Shown here in pieces: positions 32,267 to 41,335 of a DNA stretch of 64,000 nucleotides; the first letter of the stretch is position 1; every line of letters starts with the position of its first letter. The stretch covers positions 1-64,000 of the forward strand of contig NZ_PSXX01000019.1 of the NCBI RefSeq assembly GCF_002931055.1. Direction: 5' to 3'. Both the position numbers and the translations under genes were made by a program. This DNA is from Pseudoclavibacter sp. AY1H1 (GTDB taxonomy: Bacteria; Actinomycetota; Actinomycetes; Actinomycetales; Microbacteriaceae). The notes beneath the pieces are model-generated. The model saw only the letters and a program-made list of their open reading frames with translations. It was not told the DNA's origin and did not search any database.

Positions 32267-33094
32267 GTGGCACTCATCGCACTCTGCTCGATCGGCCACA
32301 GCGCAGGAACAACGACCACAGCCGTTGCCCTCACCATGAACTGGCCCCGGCCCGCGCTCCTCGTCGAGGCCGACCCGCGCTACACCTCCACCGTCCTGGC
32401 CGGTCACTTCCGCGGCCAGGTCGCACCGACCATCGGGCTGTCGCAGCTCTCGGCTCTCGCTGGCACAGCCGGATCCGTCACCGCGCAGCAGGTGTTCGAG
32501 CAGAGCCTCGAGCTCGCGCCCGAGCGCTACTTGGTCCCCGGTTTCGCGAGCCTGGGCGCTGCCCGTGGCGCGAGCGCATTCTGGCGCCACCTAGTCACGT
32601 CGCTTGCGGCCTTCCGCTCGAGCACCATGGACGTCCTGGTCGACCTCGGCTCGTTCACGCCGACAGATCCCGCACGCGCACAGGTCATCACGGCCGCAGA
32701 CCTCACAACTGTTGTGACCGGCAGCACCCTGCCAGACCTCGCCAGTCTTGTCGCCCGGGTGAACGACCACACCACCGTGCTCAACGAACTGCAGGCCATG
32801 ATCTCCGAGACCGGACGCGCTGAACGCCTCGCGGCGATCCTGATCGATCGCGCGACCGAGAACTACTCCCCACGTGAAGTCGAGCGAGCCGCCGGCATCC
32901 CCGTCCTCGGACACGTGCCATGGGCGCCGGAATCCGCGGCGAAGTACTCCCTCGGGAAGAGCGCACGCGATCGCCGAGACCGATACGCCAACTCGATCCG
33001 AGCAACGGGGGAGCGGCTCACCCAGTACGCCAGCCGCAACGATGCCGTCGTGAACGGCTCCACGCAGAACCCAAGGAGCGCGACACATGTCTGA
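32267..33094 (+). CDS. TadZ/CpaE-like MinD-family protein with altered Walker A
   Basis: A GTG start one base after the previous stop gives 275 residues. The N-terminus ALCSIGHSAGTTTTAVAL occupies the Walker A position, but the signature lysines are absent (GHSAGTTTT in place of KGGVGKT). VLVDLGSF and a RATENYSPREVE segment correspond to the later MinD-family motifs. TadZ proteins localise the pilus machine and many are degenerate ATPases. It overlaps the TadA gene by 8 bases. Confidence 0.75.
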   Translation: MALIALCSIGHSAGTTTTAVALTMNWPRPALLVEADPRYTSTVLAGHFRGQVAPTIGLSQLSALAGTAGSVTAQQVFEQSLELAPERYLVPGFASLGAARGASAFWRHLVTSLAAFRSSTMDVLVDLGSFTPTDPARAQVITAADLTTVVTGSTLPDLASLVARVNDHTTVLNELQAMISETGRAERLAAILIDRATENYSPREVERAAGIPVLGHVPWAPESAAKYSLGKSARDRRDRYANSIRATGERLTQYASRNDAVVNGSTQNPRSATHV

Positions 33095-34628
33095 ATCCGT
33101 GAACTCACCCGCTGACATCGCCTCTCTGCCGCTCTTCCTCACGAGCGCGGCGACGCCCACCGAACAGGCACACGTCTCGCATTCGAATCTCCAAGCAGCC
33201 TCCACCCTGCGCGCCCCCAGCTTCTCGAGACCACCGCAAGTCACTCCGGCCAGTACTACGCCGTCCGCAGCGACCGAAGCAGCGCACGACAGCCACCTGG
33301 AGTGGGATCTCATCAGCCAACTCCGCCAGCGCGTGTCAGAGCTCCTCTCCACCGCCATCGAGGCGAACCCCGGCATCACTGAGGCCGAGCAGCACGCCCA
33401 GGCACAGGCGCACATCCTCGAGGTCATCGAGCAGCACATTCACGAACAGATCCGCGTCTCCGGACAGGACGCCGCGTGGTCCATGGCGCGACGCGAATCC
33501 ACCGCGAAGGCACTGTTCGATGGGATCTTCAAGCTCGGCCGGCTCCAACCGCTCGTCGACGACCCCATGGTCGAGAACATCGACATCTACGGCGACCAAG
33601 TCTGGGTATCGAAGAGCGATGGGAGCCGCGAACAGCACCCACCGATCGCGCGCAACGACGCGGAGCTCGTCGCCGACATCGCGTTCCTCGCGCAGAGGTC
33701 GGGAAACGGCGCGGAGCCGCGCAACTTCACCTCCGTCGATCCCCTCCTAGACATGGACCTCCCCGGTGGAGCGCGTCTCGCCGCCGTCCATCCCGTTATC
33801 GCGCACCGGCCCAAGGCCGTCATCCGCGTCCACCGCCTCGTTGACGTCACCCTGGAATCGCTCGTCAAGGAGCACGGCACGCTCACCAGCGACGCCGCCG
33901 CGTTCCTGACGGCCGCGGTCGAAGCCGGACACAGCGTCGTTGTCGCCGGCCTCCCCGGTGCCGGCAAGACGACCCTGGTGCGCGCCCTCGCCGCAGCGAT
34001 CCCGGCACACGAGAAAATCGTGACGATCGAGAAGGAGCGCGAGCTCTACCTCGAGCGCATCGGACGTAACCACATCGTCACGCCGCTGCAGTATCGGCCC
34101 GGTCAGGGCGAGATGGGAACGGACGGCACCCGAGCCGGTGCTGTCACGCTCGTGGAGCTGCTCGAAGAGAGCCTGCGCCTCGACGCGACACGCATCATCG
34201 TTGGCGAGGTCCGTGGCGGTGAGGTGGACGCGATGTTCCAGGCCATGCAGGCAGGGGCCGGCTCCATCTCGACCATCCACGCGCTCTCGCCCACGAACAC
34301 CGTGGAGCGCCTCGCGTCACTCTCCCTGCGCAACCTCGGGTCGACGGACGCCTACGCCTATCGACAGATCGCACAGCACATCGACCTGGTCGTGCAGATC
34401 CAGCGCGTCTTCGACGAGACCGGCCGGCCGAAGCGTCGCGTCACGCACATCGCAGAAATTCAGCCCGGAGAAATCATCGGGGGAGTGCAACGCCCGATCG
34501 CCGCCGACCTCTTCGCCCGCTCATGGAGAGGAGCCGAACTCGAGCGCGTGGCTCGCCCCACGCCGCACATGCTCGAGGCAGTCGAGCACCACGGCTACCT
34601 CGGCTTCCGTGAAAGCGAGCACGCCTGA
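33087..34628 (+). CDS. tadA: TadA/CpaF secretion ATPase
   Basis: The 513-residue protein has a long N-terminal domain and a C-terminal VirB11-like ATPase with Walker A GLPGAGKT (about residues 290-297), the Asp box TIEKERELYLE, Walker B IIVGEVRGGEVDAM and the His box ISTIHA. It powers assembly of Tad/Flp pili from the cytoplasmic face. Length is normal for the family. Confidence 0.95.
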   Translation: MSESVNSPADIASLPLFLTSAATPTEQAHVSHSNLQAASTLRAPSFSRPPQVTPASTTPSAATEAAHDSHLEWDLISQLRQRVSELLSTAIEANPGITEAEQHAQAQAHILEVIEQHIHEQIRVSGQDAAWSMARRESTAKALFDGIFKLGRLQPLVDDPMVENIDIYGDQVWVSKSDGSREQHPPIARNDAELVADIAFLAQRSGNGAEPRNFTSVDPLLDMDLPGGARLAAVHPVIAHRPKAVIRVHRLVDVTLESLVKEHGTLTSDAAAFLTAAVEAGHSVVVAGLPGAGKTTLVRALAAAIPAHEKIVTIEKERELYLERIGRNHIVTPLQYRPGQGEMGTDGTRAGAVTLVELLEESLRLDATRIIVGEVRGGEVDAMFQAMQAGAGSISTIHALSPTNTVERLASLSLRNLGSTDAYAYRQIAQHIDLVVQIQRVFDETGRPKRRVTHIAEIQPGEIIGGVQRPIAADLFARSWRGAELERVARPTPHMLEAVEHHGYLGFRESEHA

Positions 34629-35485
34629 TGGCCGCCATCACTGCCCTCGCAGTCACCCTCACCCTCGCCGGCTTCCTCGTCTTCGGCCTCGGCTTCGCCC
34701 CTCCCCCCGAGGTGCGCAGTTACAAGCGCACCAGTGGCACGAGCGTCTTCGTGCAACAACTCGCGGCGAGCGTTGACCGGCGGACGCGGATCCTCGTTGC
34801 AGGTGCGACGCTCGCCGGCATCGGGCTCTGGCTCCTCAGCGGGTGGATCGTCTACCTCGTTGCGCTCCCGCTCGCTGCGATCGGCATTCCGCTCCTCCTG
34901 GGCAAGGGCAGCGTGCCAGCGCAGCTCGCTCGACTCGACGCGCTGGAGAGCTGGGCTCGCAACCTGGCTGGCCTCACGAGCACGGGAGCCGGCATGGAGC
35001 TCACAATCTCAACGAGCCTCGCGACGGCGCCAGAGGCGATTCGCCCCCAGGTGGCGACCCTCGTCGCGAGGCTTGGCGCCCGTTGGCGGACCGAGGACGC
35101 CCTGCGAGCGTTCGCGCAAGAGCTTAAAGACCCCACCGCCGATCTCCTCGTCTCGCACCTGCTCCTCGCCGAGAAGAAGCGGGGCCCCGGCCTCACTCGG
35201 GCGCTCGAGGATCTGGCGACAAGTATTTCGGATGAGGTGCGCGCTCGACGCGAGATCGAGACCGACCGGGCGAAGCCGCAGCAGAACGTGCGCATCATCA
35301 CCCTGATGACCACCGGCCTCATCGTGCTCCTGCCCGTCTTCGGTCAATTCATGGCGCCCTACAGCTCACCCATCGGGCAGCTGCTGCTCGCTGTGTGGCT
35401 CATCGTCTACGCCCTCGTCCTGGTCTGGATGAAGCGCATCGTCACCACGCCACCGACACCCCGCCTCCTCGGCCACCAGGAGTAG
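34628..35485 (+). CDS. tadB: TadB-like pilus platform protein
   Basis: The 285-residue membrane protein has an N-terminal helix (about 4-22), a hairpin pair near 58-92, a cytoplasmic T2SSF domain (about 95-215, with ALRAFAQELKDPTADLLVSHLLLAEK) and two C-terminal helices. The start overlaps the TadA stop by one base. TadB and TadC together form the inner-membrane platform. Confidence 0.9.
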   Translation: MAAITALAVTLTLAGFLVFGLGFAPPPEVRSYKRTSGTSVFVQQLAASVDRRTRILVAGATLAGIGLWLLSGWIVYLVALPLAAIGIPLLLGKGSVPAQLARLDALESWARNLAGLTSTGAGMELTISTSLATAPEAIRPQVATLVARLGARWRTEDALRAFAQELKDPTADLLVSHLLLAEKKRGPGLTRALEDLATSISDEVRARREIETDRAKPQQNVRIITLMTTGLIVLLPVFGQFMAPYSSPIGQLLLAVWLIVYALVLVWMKRIVTTPPTPRLLGHQE

Positions 35486-35487
35486 CC

Positions 35488-36366
35488 ATGTCCTTGCTCA
35501 CCTTCATCCCCGGCGCCATCGTCGCCATCGGCGCGGTCTTCCTGCTTCTCCCGCTGGCACCCACCAGGCCACAGCTCTCCGACGCGCTTGGGCGTCTCGG
35601 CAACAGCAACTTCGTGACCGTCGACTCTTCCCAACAGGCCCGCCCCGAGCGGGTCGGCACATGGGTCCAGAGCCGCCTTCCGGATCTGCCGTTCTTCACC
35701 ACCCCCGTCGACGACCTCGACCTGGTCGAGATGCCCTCGTGGCGGTTCTACTGGGAAAAGACGCTGCTTGCCCTCACCGGTTTCCTGGCACCCGCCGCGT
35801 TCGGGCTCATCATGCAAACCATCGGGGCCCTCCCGATGGGTATCCCCGCACTCATCGGCATCCCGCTCGGCATCGGGCTGTGGTTCATCCCTGACCATGA
35901 ACTGCGCCTCAAAGCGAAGGATGCTCGGCGCGAGTATGCGCGGGCAGTCTCCGTCTACCTCGAGCTCGTCGCAACCGAACGCCTCAGCGGCAGCTCCGCA
36001 GCGGACGCGCTCACGAACGCCGCACGCATCTCAACCAGCCCAGTGTTCCGCCGCATCCGCCAGGAGCTCACCCGAGCACAAATCGCCGGCACACCCCCCT
36101 GGACCGCGCTGAGCACGCTCTCCGACCAAATCCGAGTCCCCGAGCTCGGCGAAATCGCCAAAATCATGCGCCTCTCAGGCGACTCCGGAGCCTCGGTCGC
36201 AGAAACCCTCCGAGCTCGTGGCAAGACACTCCGAGTGCAGCTCCTCGCTGACGAGCACACGAGAGCCAACGAGGCCAGCGAACGGCTCTCCATCCCGCTC
36301 ACCCTGCTTGCTTTCGTCTTCGTCGGCATCATCCTCACGCCGCTGATGCTCAACCTCTTCAAGTAG
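35488..36366 (+). CDS. tadC: TadC-like pilus platform protein
   Basis: The start at 35488 lies 2 bases after the previous stop. The 292-residue product has membrane helices near 4-24, 90-130 and the C-terminus, with a T2SSF core (about 150-260) containing YLELVATERLSGSSAADAL and LGEIAKIMRLSGDSGASVAETL. It is the last gene of this half of the Tad locus and is followed by a strong terminator. Confidence 0.9.
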   Translation: MSLLTFIPGAIVAIGAVFLLLPLAPTRPQLSDALGRLGNSNFVTVDSSQQARPERVGTWVQSRLPDLPFFTTPVDDLDLVEMPSWRFYWEKTLLALTGFLAPAAFGLIMQTIGALPMGIPALIGIPLGIGLWFIPDHELRLKAKDARREYARAVSVYLELVATERLSGSSAADALTNAARISTSPVFRRIRQELTRAQIAGTPPWTALSTLSDQIRVPELGEIAKIMRLSGDSGASVAETLRARGKTLRVQLLADEHTRANEASERLSIPLTLLAFVFVGIILTPLMLNLFK

Positions 36367-36397
36367 GGCTAGACGGCACGCAGCGCGACAAACACAA

Positions 36398-36428
36398 GAG
36401 GGGCTGGGACGAAGCGTCCCAGCCCCTC
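36398..36428 (+). terminator. Terminator of the Tad machinery operon
   Basis: GAGGGGCTGGGACG with a 3-nt loop and exact complement. A nearly identical hairpin follows the next gene (37205-37245). Confidence 0.85.
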
Positions 36429-36593
36429 CGTCATATTCGATGACTCAATCCCGGGCAACAAACTGACCGAACACTGAACCTGAGATGTGAACTCACGCTC
36501 GCTACACAACCGTGATCAAAACTTCGAGCATGTCGAGCGAGCCTCCGGTTACTTTGAACGCACACACGCTGCACTAGTCAAAGGAGACTACTC

Positions 36594-37079
36594 ATGCGCA
36601 AGTTCATCCCACCCACGCTCCTCACGATGGCAGCAGCCGTCGCACTCACGTTCTCGATGGCCACTCCCGCTTCCGCCAGCGATTGGGGCGGGTATGCGAA
36701 CCCCGCGTCAGGTTCTTGCGCGACGAACTTCCTGGTGAAGCAAACCGATGTCGGCACCTGGGCGGGCAACTCCTGGCAGAAGCTCGGGACTCTCCAGATC
36801 AAATGGTCGAACGGCTGCCCGGGCAACTACGCGCGCTTCCAAGCAGCCGGCAGCCTCATGCCCCGCTACATCGGGATCAGCATCCACGGACAGGCGGCAC
36901 CCTACAACAAGGCCGGAGCGAACGAGGAGTACACCACCGTCGCCTACACCAAGGTCATCAAGCTCAACCAGAGCTCGGACAGGGTCTGCGCCTACCTCGA
37001 TGTCGGAGTCGCCCGCCCGAACTCGCTGCCGCAGAGCGTACCGACCACGCTCGTCGCGAGCCAGGTGCTCTGCGCCTGA
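36594..37079 (+). CDS. Secreted DUF2690-like protein
   Basis: The 161-residue protein has a clean signal peptide (about 1-28, ending ASAS before Asp-Trp). The mature domain has GSCATNFLVKQ, LGTLQIKWSNGCPGNYARF and a closing VLCA; four cysteines fit two disulfides. This matches the DUF2690 pattern of small secreted actinobacterial proteins with unknown role. AAAGGAG 8 bases before the ATG. It is a single-gene cassette between two almost identical hairpins. Confidence 0.75.
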   Translation: MRKFIPPTLLTMAAAVALTFSMATPASASDWGGYANPASGSCATNFLVKQTDVGTWAGNSWQKLGTLQIKWSNGCPGNYARFQAAGSLMPRYIGISIHGQAAPYNKAGANEEYTTVAYTKVIKLNQSSDRVCAYLDVGVARPNSLPQSVPTTLVASQVLCA

Positions 37080-37204
37080 CCCCGCGGCACGTCGGTGCTT
37101 GAACCGGGAACCCGACCAAGCACCAACGTGACACGCACACCAGCCAGAACCGGAGCGACGCCCGGAACTGCTCACCCCTCGAGAGAAATGGCTTCGACGA
37201 GCGA

Positions 37205-37245
37205 CGCAGGAGGGGCCGGGACGAAATGTCCCGGCCCCTCCTGCG
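37205..37245 (+). terminator. Terminator after the DUF2690-like gene
   Basis: CGCAGGAGGGGCCGGGAC (18 bp) pairs perfectly around a 5-nt loop; it resembles the hairpin at 36398-36428. Confidence 0.85.
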
Positions 37246-37257
37246 TTCTCCGTGAAC

Positions 37258-37494
37258 TCAGCTGCCCCCGCGTATGCGTCGACGCAACGGAGTCACCCCA
37301 CCGCGATCCACGGTGGCGAGCGCCTGATCTAACGCGGCCGCAAGCTCCGCATCGAGGGCGTGCTCGCGATCAAGCATCTCCCTCCCGTAAGCCGCAGCCT
37401 CACTCCCCGTCAAGGCCGTCGCGGGTCGCGCCATGGAGACAGACGGATCGGTATGACGCGCCTCGAACGCGGCGTAGTCGAGCTGATCACCCAT
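37258..37494 (-). CDS. Small hypothetical protein
   Basis: The 78-residue protein is helical and charged, with an acidic N-terminus and a basic end (PLRRRIRGGS). GAGAGGAG precedes the ATG, which supports it as a gene. The family is unknown; size and place beside toxin-antitoxin genes would suit an antitoxin-like protein, but no partner is adjacent on this strand. Confidence 0.55.
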   Translation of the reverse strand: MGDQLDYAAFEARHTDPSVSMARPATALTGSEAAAYGREMLDREHALDAELAAALDQALATVDRGGVTPLRRRIRGGS

Positions 37495-37765
37495 ATCGCT
37501 ACTCCTCTCGTTTCCTTCCGATACTCCGCCCCGACCAGGGCTTACGTCAACGCTCCGACCGACGCATGAACGGGACGGATTCCGCCGGACCGATGCGACA
37601 ACGGTGCGGCTCGAGCACTGGGAACCGGCCGATACTCACCGATGCGCCACACACGTCGTCCAGGAGCGCCCGCTGCGCGGATCCTGGGGCCGCAGTCGAG
37701 CTCACGAGCAACACCTGGCCGACTGCACGCGCCTCCACGAGAAATGCCTCCGGCACGAACCGCAG

Positions 37766-37785
37766 TGGTACATTTTCACGTACCA
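37766..37785 (+). promoter_or_regulatory. YefM-type operator
   Basis: TGGTAC-N8-GTACCA lies 16 bases before the yefM start and resembles the TTGTACA-N6-TGTACAA operator recognised by YefM. Confidence 0.7.
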
Positions 37786-37801
37786 GAATGGAGATGCCGA
37801 C

Positions 37802-38053
37802 ATGACCGCAATCACCGCCACTGAGGCACGCAAGAGCCTCTTCGGGCTCATCCAGCGCGTGAACGACGACCACACCCCCGTTGAGGTGGTTTCCAAGCAC
37901 GGCAACGCCGTTCTCATCTCGAAAGATGACTACGACGCCATCACAGAAACGGCCTACCTGCTCCGCAACCCCAAGAACGCGCAACGACTCCTCGAGTCCA
38001 TGGAGCGCGCACGCCGCGGCGAGACTGAGACGCACGCGCTCATCGAGGAATGA
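37802..38053 (+). CDS. yefM: YefM-family antitoxin
   Basis: The 83-residue Phd/YefM protein starts MTAITATEARKSLFGLIQRV, followed by PVEVVSKHGNAVLISKDDYDAI and LRNPKNAQRLLESM. The N-terminal half binds the operator and the C-terminal half wraps the toxin. ATGA overlap with yoeB. Start chosen at 37802 because the operator lies just upstream; an in-frame extension would overrun it. Confidence 0.95.
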   Translation: MTAITATEARKSLFGLIQRVNDDHTPVEVVSKHGNAVLISKDDYDAITETAYLLRNPKNAQRLLESMERARRGETETHALIEE

Positions 38054-38310
38054 GCCGACAGATCGCGTTCGACCCCAACGGCTGGGAGGACTACCTCTAC
38101 TGGCATGGGCAAGATCGCAAGACCCTGAAGCGCATCAACCAGCTCATCAACGACGTCCTCCGGGACCCCTTCACCGGCATCGGGAAGCCCGAACCGCTGC
38201 GGCACGTCCTGAGTGGAGCATGGTCCAGACGAATCGATGAGACGAACCGGCTTGTCTACTACGTCACCGACGAGCGAATTGTGATCCTGCAAGCGCGCGA
38301 TCACTACTAG
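38050..38310 (+). CDS. yoeB: YoeB-family ribosome-dependent mRNA endonuclease toxin
   Basis: The 86-residue product matches YoeB along its length: WEDYLYWHGQDRKTLKRIN, DPFTGIGKPEPL, GAWSRRIDETNRLVYYV and the terminal ARDHY. The catalytic Glu (KPEP), Arg (SRRID) and terminal His are all present, so it should be active. It cleaves mRNA in the ribosomal A site and helps keep the element in the cell. Confidence 0.96.
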   Translation: MSRQIAFDPNGWEDYLYWHGQDRKTLKRINQLINDVLRDPFTGIGKPEPLRHVLSGAWSRRIDETNRLVYYVTDERIVILQARDHY

Positions 38311-38344
38311 CGGCGACGTCATCAACTCACCGAGGACAAACGAC

Positions 38345-38680
38345 ATGGCAGCACCAGCACAACTTCCCAGCGCCCGCCTCATGGAACAGATCCGTGAGGA
38401 TCTGACGGCGACTGGTTCCGCATACGCGGAGATCGAAGAGCTACCCATCGAAGTGGAGCAATGGCGCGCGCTCGCGCGCCGCGTCGCGCGTGGACTTGGG
38501 CGGCCCGTGCAGACTCTCATTCTGCGGGACGGCAGAGTCATCGCTGCCCTCGGGGACTGGCCCGCAACGCCAGAAGAGGAGCGCGTTCACCGCGCCGACC
38601 TCCAAGCCGCGGTGAACGCGGCCGCGTTGCCGATATCCGAGGACCTCCGGCAACAGATCTTCCGCACACTGGGGGAGTAG
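38345..38680 (+). CDS. Hypothetical protein behind yefM-yoeB
   Basis: The 111-residue acidic protein has GAGGAC before its ATG and lies 34 bases after yoeB. The middle contains a possible beta-strand pair around LGRPVQTLILRDGRVIAAL. Not recognised; may be cotranscribed with the toxin-antitoxin pair. Bases 38681-38914 hold no gene that I can support. Confidence 0.55.
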   Translation: MAAPAQLPSARLMEQIREDLTATGSAYAEIEELPIEVEQWRALARRVARGLGRPVQTLILRDGRVIAALGDWPATPEEERVHRADLQAAVNAAALPISEDLRQQIFRTLGE

Positions 38681-38914
38681 CCACCATCAGCGGATCGCGA
38701 CGGACTGGATTCCCGCAAGAGGCGAAAATGGCCCCCACCTCCAGGTGGCGGAAGCGGGAGCCCATGCCTCGACTCTGGGGAGCGTCTGCGCGCCAACCCC
38801 ATCTTCGACCCATCTCGCATCACAGCAGTCGAGGTGCACTCGTCCCGCCGCCCGCACGGCGTGAGGCCTGCGCGTGATGGGCTTGTGCAAGAGGGTGGAC
38901 GACGGCACCTCGTC

Positions 38915-39907
38915 TCACTTGTCTGAGACGACAGCGATCGCGGCTGCTTCGACTGCATCCCAGGCTTCTTGGGTCTTCCATACGTTCTGGAGGGTGGCGC
39001 TCCGGATCTCGTCCGTGACTTCTTTCTTGATGAGGGCTTCGAAGCGATCTGGAGCGTTCACACAGTCGATCGCATATTTCAACGTGGACAAGAACGTCTC
39101 GTCACTAACGAGCAGCCTCAGTCGACGTGCCGAGTCAGTCAGCAGTTTCTGATCGGCTGCCATGGCACGGCCGGTGTCGGTCTCGACCCATTCCTCCCAG
39201 TCGCGCGCTTGCCACGCCCTCTTGTAGGTCATGAGCACCATGATTTCGATCGCCCGCGACCAGCGGTGGGCTGCAGCGACGCATTCGACGACGGCGTCCC
39301 GAATCTGTTCATTGCGCTTTGAGACGCGTTCGCGCTCAGCCGTGTTGGCGCCAGCGAGCAGACGATCTTGGAGCATCTCGATCTCGCTGCGTGATCCGCG
39401 CTCGGTGGCTCCTGGCTGGCGGACAAAGATCGTCCCCTCAGCGATGAGCGGGCCTTTGGCTGGTTGGAAACCCTTCTGCAGCAACGCGATCCTGTCGCCC
39501 ACCCGAGGAGGTTCGACTGTGATGACCAGCACCTCGGTCCCCTCGACATCGACCAGGCGTTGATCCCAGAGCGGGGAGCCATGCCCGGTATAGCGACGCA
39601 GCGCATTCAGCACTTCGGCACTGTCAGGAACCACCTGGCCGAGCAGAGTCCCCGGCTCGGCACCGACGACGACGTAGCCGACGCCCTCGAACGCGGAGGC
39701 AGCGACGTCCACGGGGCGATTCGCGAGTCCAAGAATCGCGCGAGCGATGGCGAAGGACGCGTCGGCGCTCAGGATGTTTGCGTAGCCGGACTTCCACTCA
39801 ATCGAACGAGATTCGTCGCCTTTGTCGGCACCCATCACTGCTTGGATCAGAGTGACGAGCTGGTCATGCGTGCGTAGAGCTCGGGAAGTGTCGATTCGCA
39901 GGGGCAT
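38915..39907 (-). CDS. AlbA/Schlafen-type DNA-binding-domain protein
   Basis: With the start at 39907 the protein has 330 residues. The N-terminal part (about 30-150) has SRSIEWKSGYANI and FAIARAILGLANRP, then FEGVGYVVVGAEPGTLLGQV, the Schlafen AlbA_2-type divergent AAA fold. The C-terminal part is a long helical domain (about 180-330). Proteins with this domain occur as regulators, nucleases and defence components. A GTG at 40000 would add 31 residues. It may be cotranscribed with the alpha/beta-hydrolase gene upstream. Confidence 0.6.
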   Translation of the reverse strand: MPLRIDTSRALRTHDQLVTLIQAVMGADKGDESRSIEWKSGYANILSADASFAIARAILGLANRPVDVAASAFEGVGYVVVGAEPGTLLGQVVPDSAEVLNALRRYTGHGSPLWDQRLVDVEGTEVLVITVEPPRVGDRIALLQKGFQPAKGPLIAEGTIFVRQPGATERGSRSEIEMLQDRLLAGANTAERERVSKRNEQIRDAVVECVAAAHRWSRAIEIMVLMTYKRAWQARDWEEWVETDTGRAMAADQKLLTDSARRLRLLVSDETFLSTLKYAIDCVNAPDRFEALIKKEVTDEIRSATLQNVWKTQEAWDAVEAAAIAVVSDK

Positions 39908-40030
39908 GCCAAGATCGTAGAGGCGTCCCAGATCGAGAGTGGCTGTTCCTCGGATGAGCCCTGCAGGGAACTGGAACCGCCGCCATCGTGTCTGAAGCAC
40001 GAGTAAGGGGTCGGGGAGCCGAGTGTGAGC

Positions 40031-41311
40031 TCAGTGAACTTCGCCGTGGTGGTAGTTCACGAAGTGTGTCAACTCAGGGGATCCCCAAGAACTTGCCGCG
40101 GTGTAGTGAGAGTGGGAGAACCAAGGCTTTGGTGTGTAGGTCGACGCTTTGTCTCCTAGCACGCTCTCCAGCGGCCGCAGGAGTGACGAGTGGCTCCTAG
40201 GGGCTGTTGCTGCGCGATCGAGCCAAACAACGAAGTCGAGGGTTGATGACAGAACGAGCACCATGCCGACGTTGTTTCGGATGGTTTTCCAGTCAGCTTT
40301 TTGCCTGGCGTGTACGGGCGTATGTAGCAACACGAGGAGCTCAACGCGGCCTCCGTTCGCGAGGTAGTCGAGGGCGATGTTGCCGCCGTGGCTGTGTGCG
40401 AATGCTCGGTGGAGGCCGTTGAAGTCTCGTTTGGTGACCCATTTGCTCAGCTGGGAAGCAGCGGCGACACGTCCCGACTGCGAGTAGGCGCCTCCCCAGG
40501 TGAACGACGAAGAGGTGCTGGTGTACAGGTCGCTGGCGACGCTCGATTGGATCTGCTTCGCGGTCGGATTCGTAGGCCAGAACCAACTCTCAGGACCCGC
40601 ATCGCCGGAGCGAGTCCCACCGATCAGGACACTGGGTGGCCGAAGGGGACCGTTCTGAGTGAGTTGGCTAGTCGGGGAGCTCGGTCGCGCGATCCGGTCC
40701 AGTCCGAGGTTGCGGCGTGCGACTTGGCCCAGAGCGCGGAGGTCGGGATCATCTGATTGTGCGAAAACATTCGCCGTGGATTCCAGGAACGTCGCGGTGG
40801 GCTGGATTTTGCTGAGGGCAGCTGTCGCCACTGCTCGCAAGTTCTCATCGGGGCTCCATAGATGCGCGGAGATGAACGCCATCGCGGAGAGCGCGTCTTC
40901 GGACTCGAGAACTCTATTCCAGGCACTGCTCACAAAGTCCGGCCGTTGCATTGCAGTAGCCACTGCTACTTGCTCATCGATCCACCAGCTGCGTTGTGGG
41001 GACTCGGTGGTCGATGGGACTTCGAAGGTGTCATGGATCAGCCTGGTCAGGATCCACGCATTCAGATCATGAAGGGGAGTTGCTGGGGAGATCTGCAGGG
41101 AGTAGGGATCTAGTTCTGGCGCTTCGGAGTCCAGTTGCTCACGAATCTCTCTATTTTCAGGGGTCAGTAGGACCGTGAGGGCGATGATTCTCGCGATGGT
41201 GTTGGGGGTCGCTTGCCGGCCTTCAGAGTCGAGTCGACTATTGAGGGGCGTGGGCTGGAACTCTTCGTAGCTGATCAAGTTGAACCTTTCGTTGGACTCA
41301 TTCTGGCCCAA
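40031..41311 (-). CDS. Alpha/beta-hydrolase-fold protein
   Basis: The 426-residue protein has a long helical N-terminal domain (about 1-215) of HEAT-like appearance (SAMAFISAHLWSPDENLRAVATAALSKI). The C-terminal alpha/beta-hydrolase segment has FAHSHGGNIALDYL (nucleophile elbow GxSxG with Ala for the first Gly), a strand with ELLVLLHTPV, and late His residues. The likely nucleophile is Ser in AHSHGG. A hydrolase fused to a helical sensor-type domain suggests an effector, perhaps a lipase or esterase, but this is inference. Confidence 0.65.
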   Translation of the reverse strand: MGQNESNERFNLISYEEFQPTPLNSRLDSEGRQATPNTIARIIALTVLLTPENREIREQLDSEAPELDPYSLQISPATPLHDLNAWILTRLIHDTFEVPSTTESPQRSWWIDEQVAVATAMQRPDFVSSAWNRVLESEDALSAMAFISAHLWSPDENLRAVATAALSKIQPTATFLESTANVFAQSDDPDLRALGQVARRNLGLDRIARPSSPTSQLTQNGPLRPPSVLIGGTRSGDAGPESWFWPTNPTAKQIQSSVASDLYTSTSSSFTWGGAYSQSGRVAAASQLSKWVTKRDFNGLHRAFAHSHGGNIALDYLANGGRVELLVLLHTPVHARQKADWKTIRNNVGMVLVLSSTLDFVVWLDRAATAPRSHSSLLRPLESVLGDKASTYTPKPWFSHSHYTAASSWGSPELTHFVNYHHGEVH

Positions 41312-41335
41312 ACAGCGACCCGCGCTCCTCGAGCA

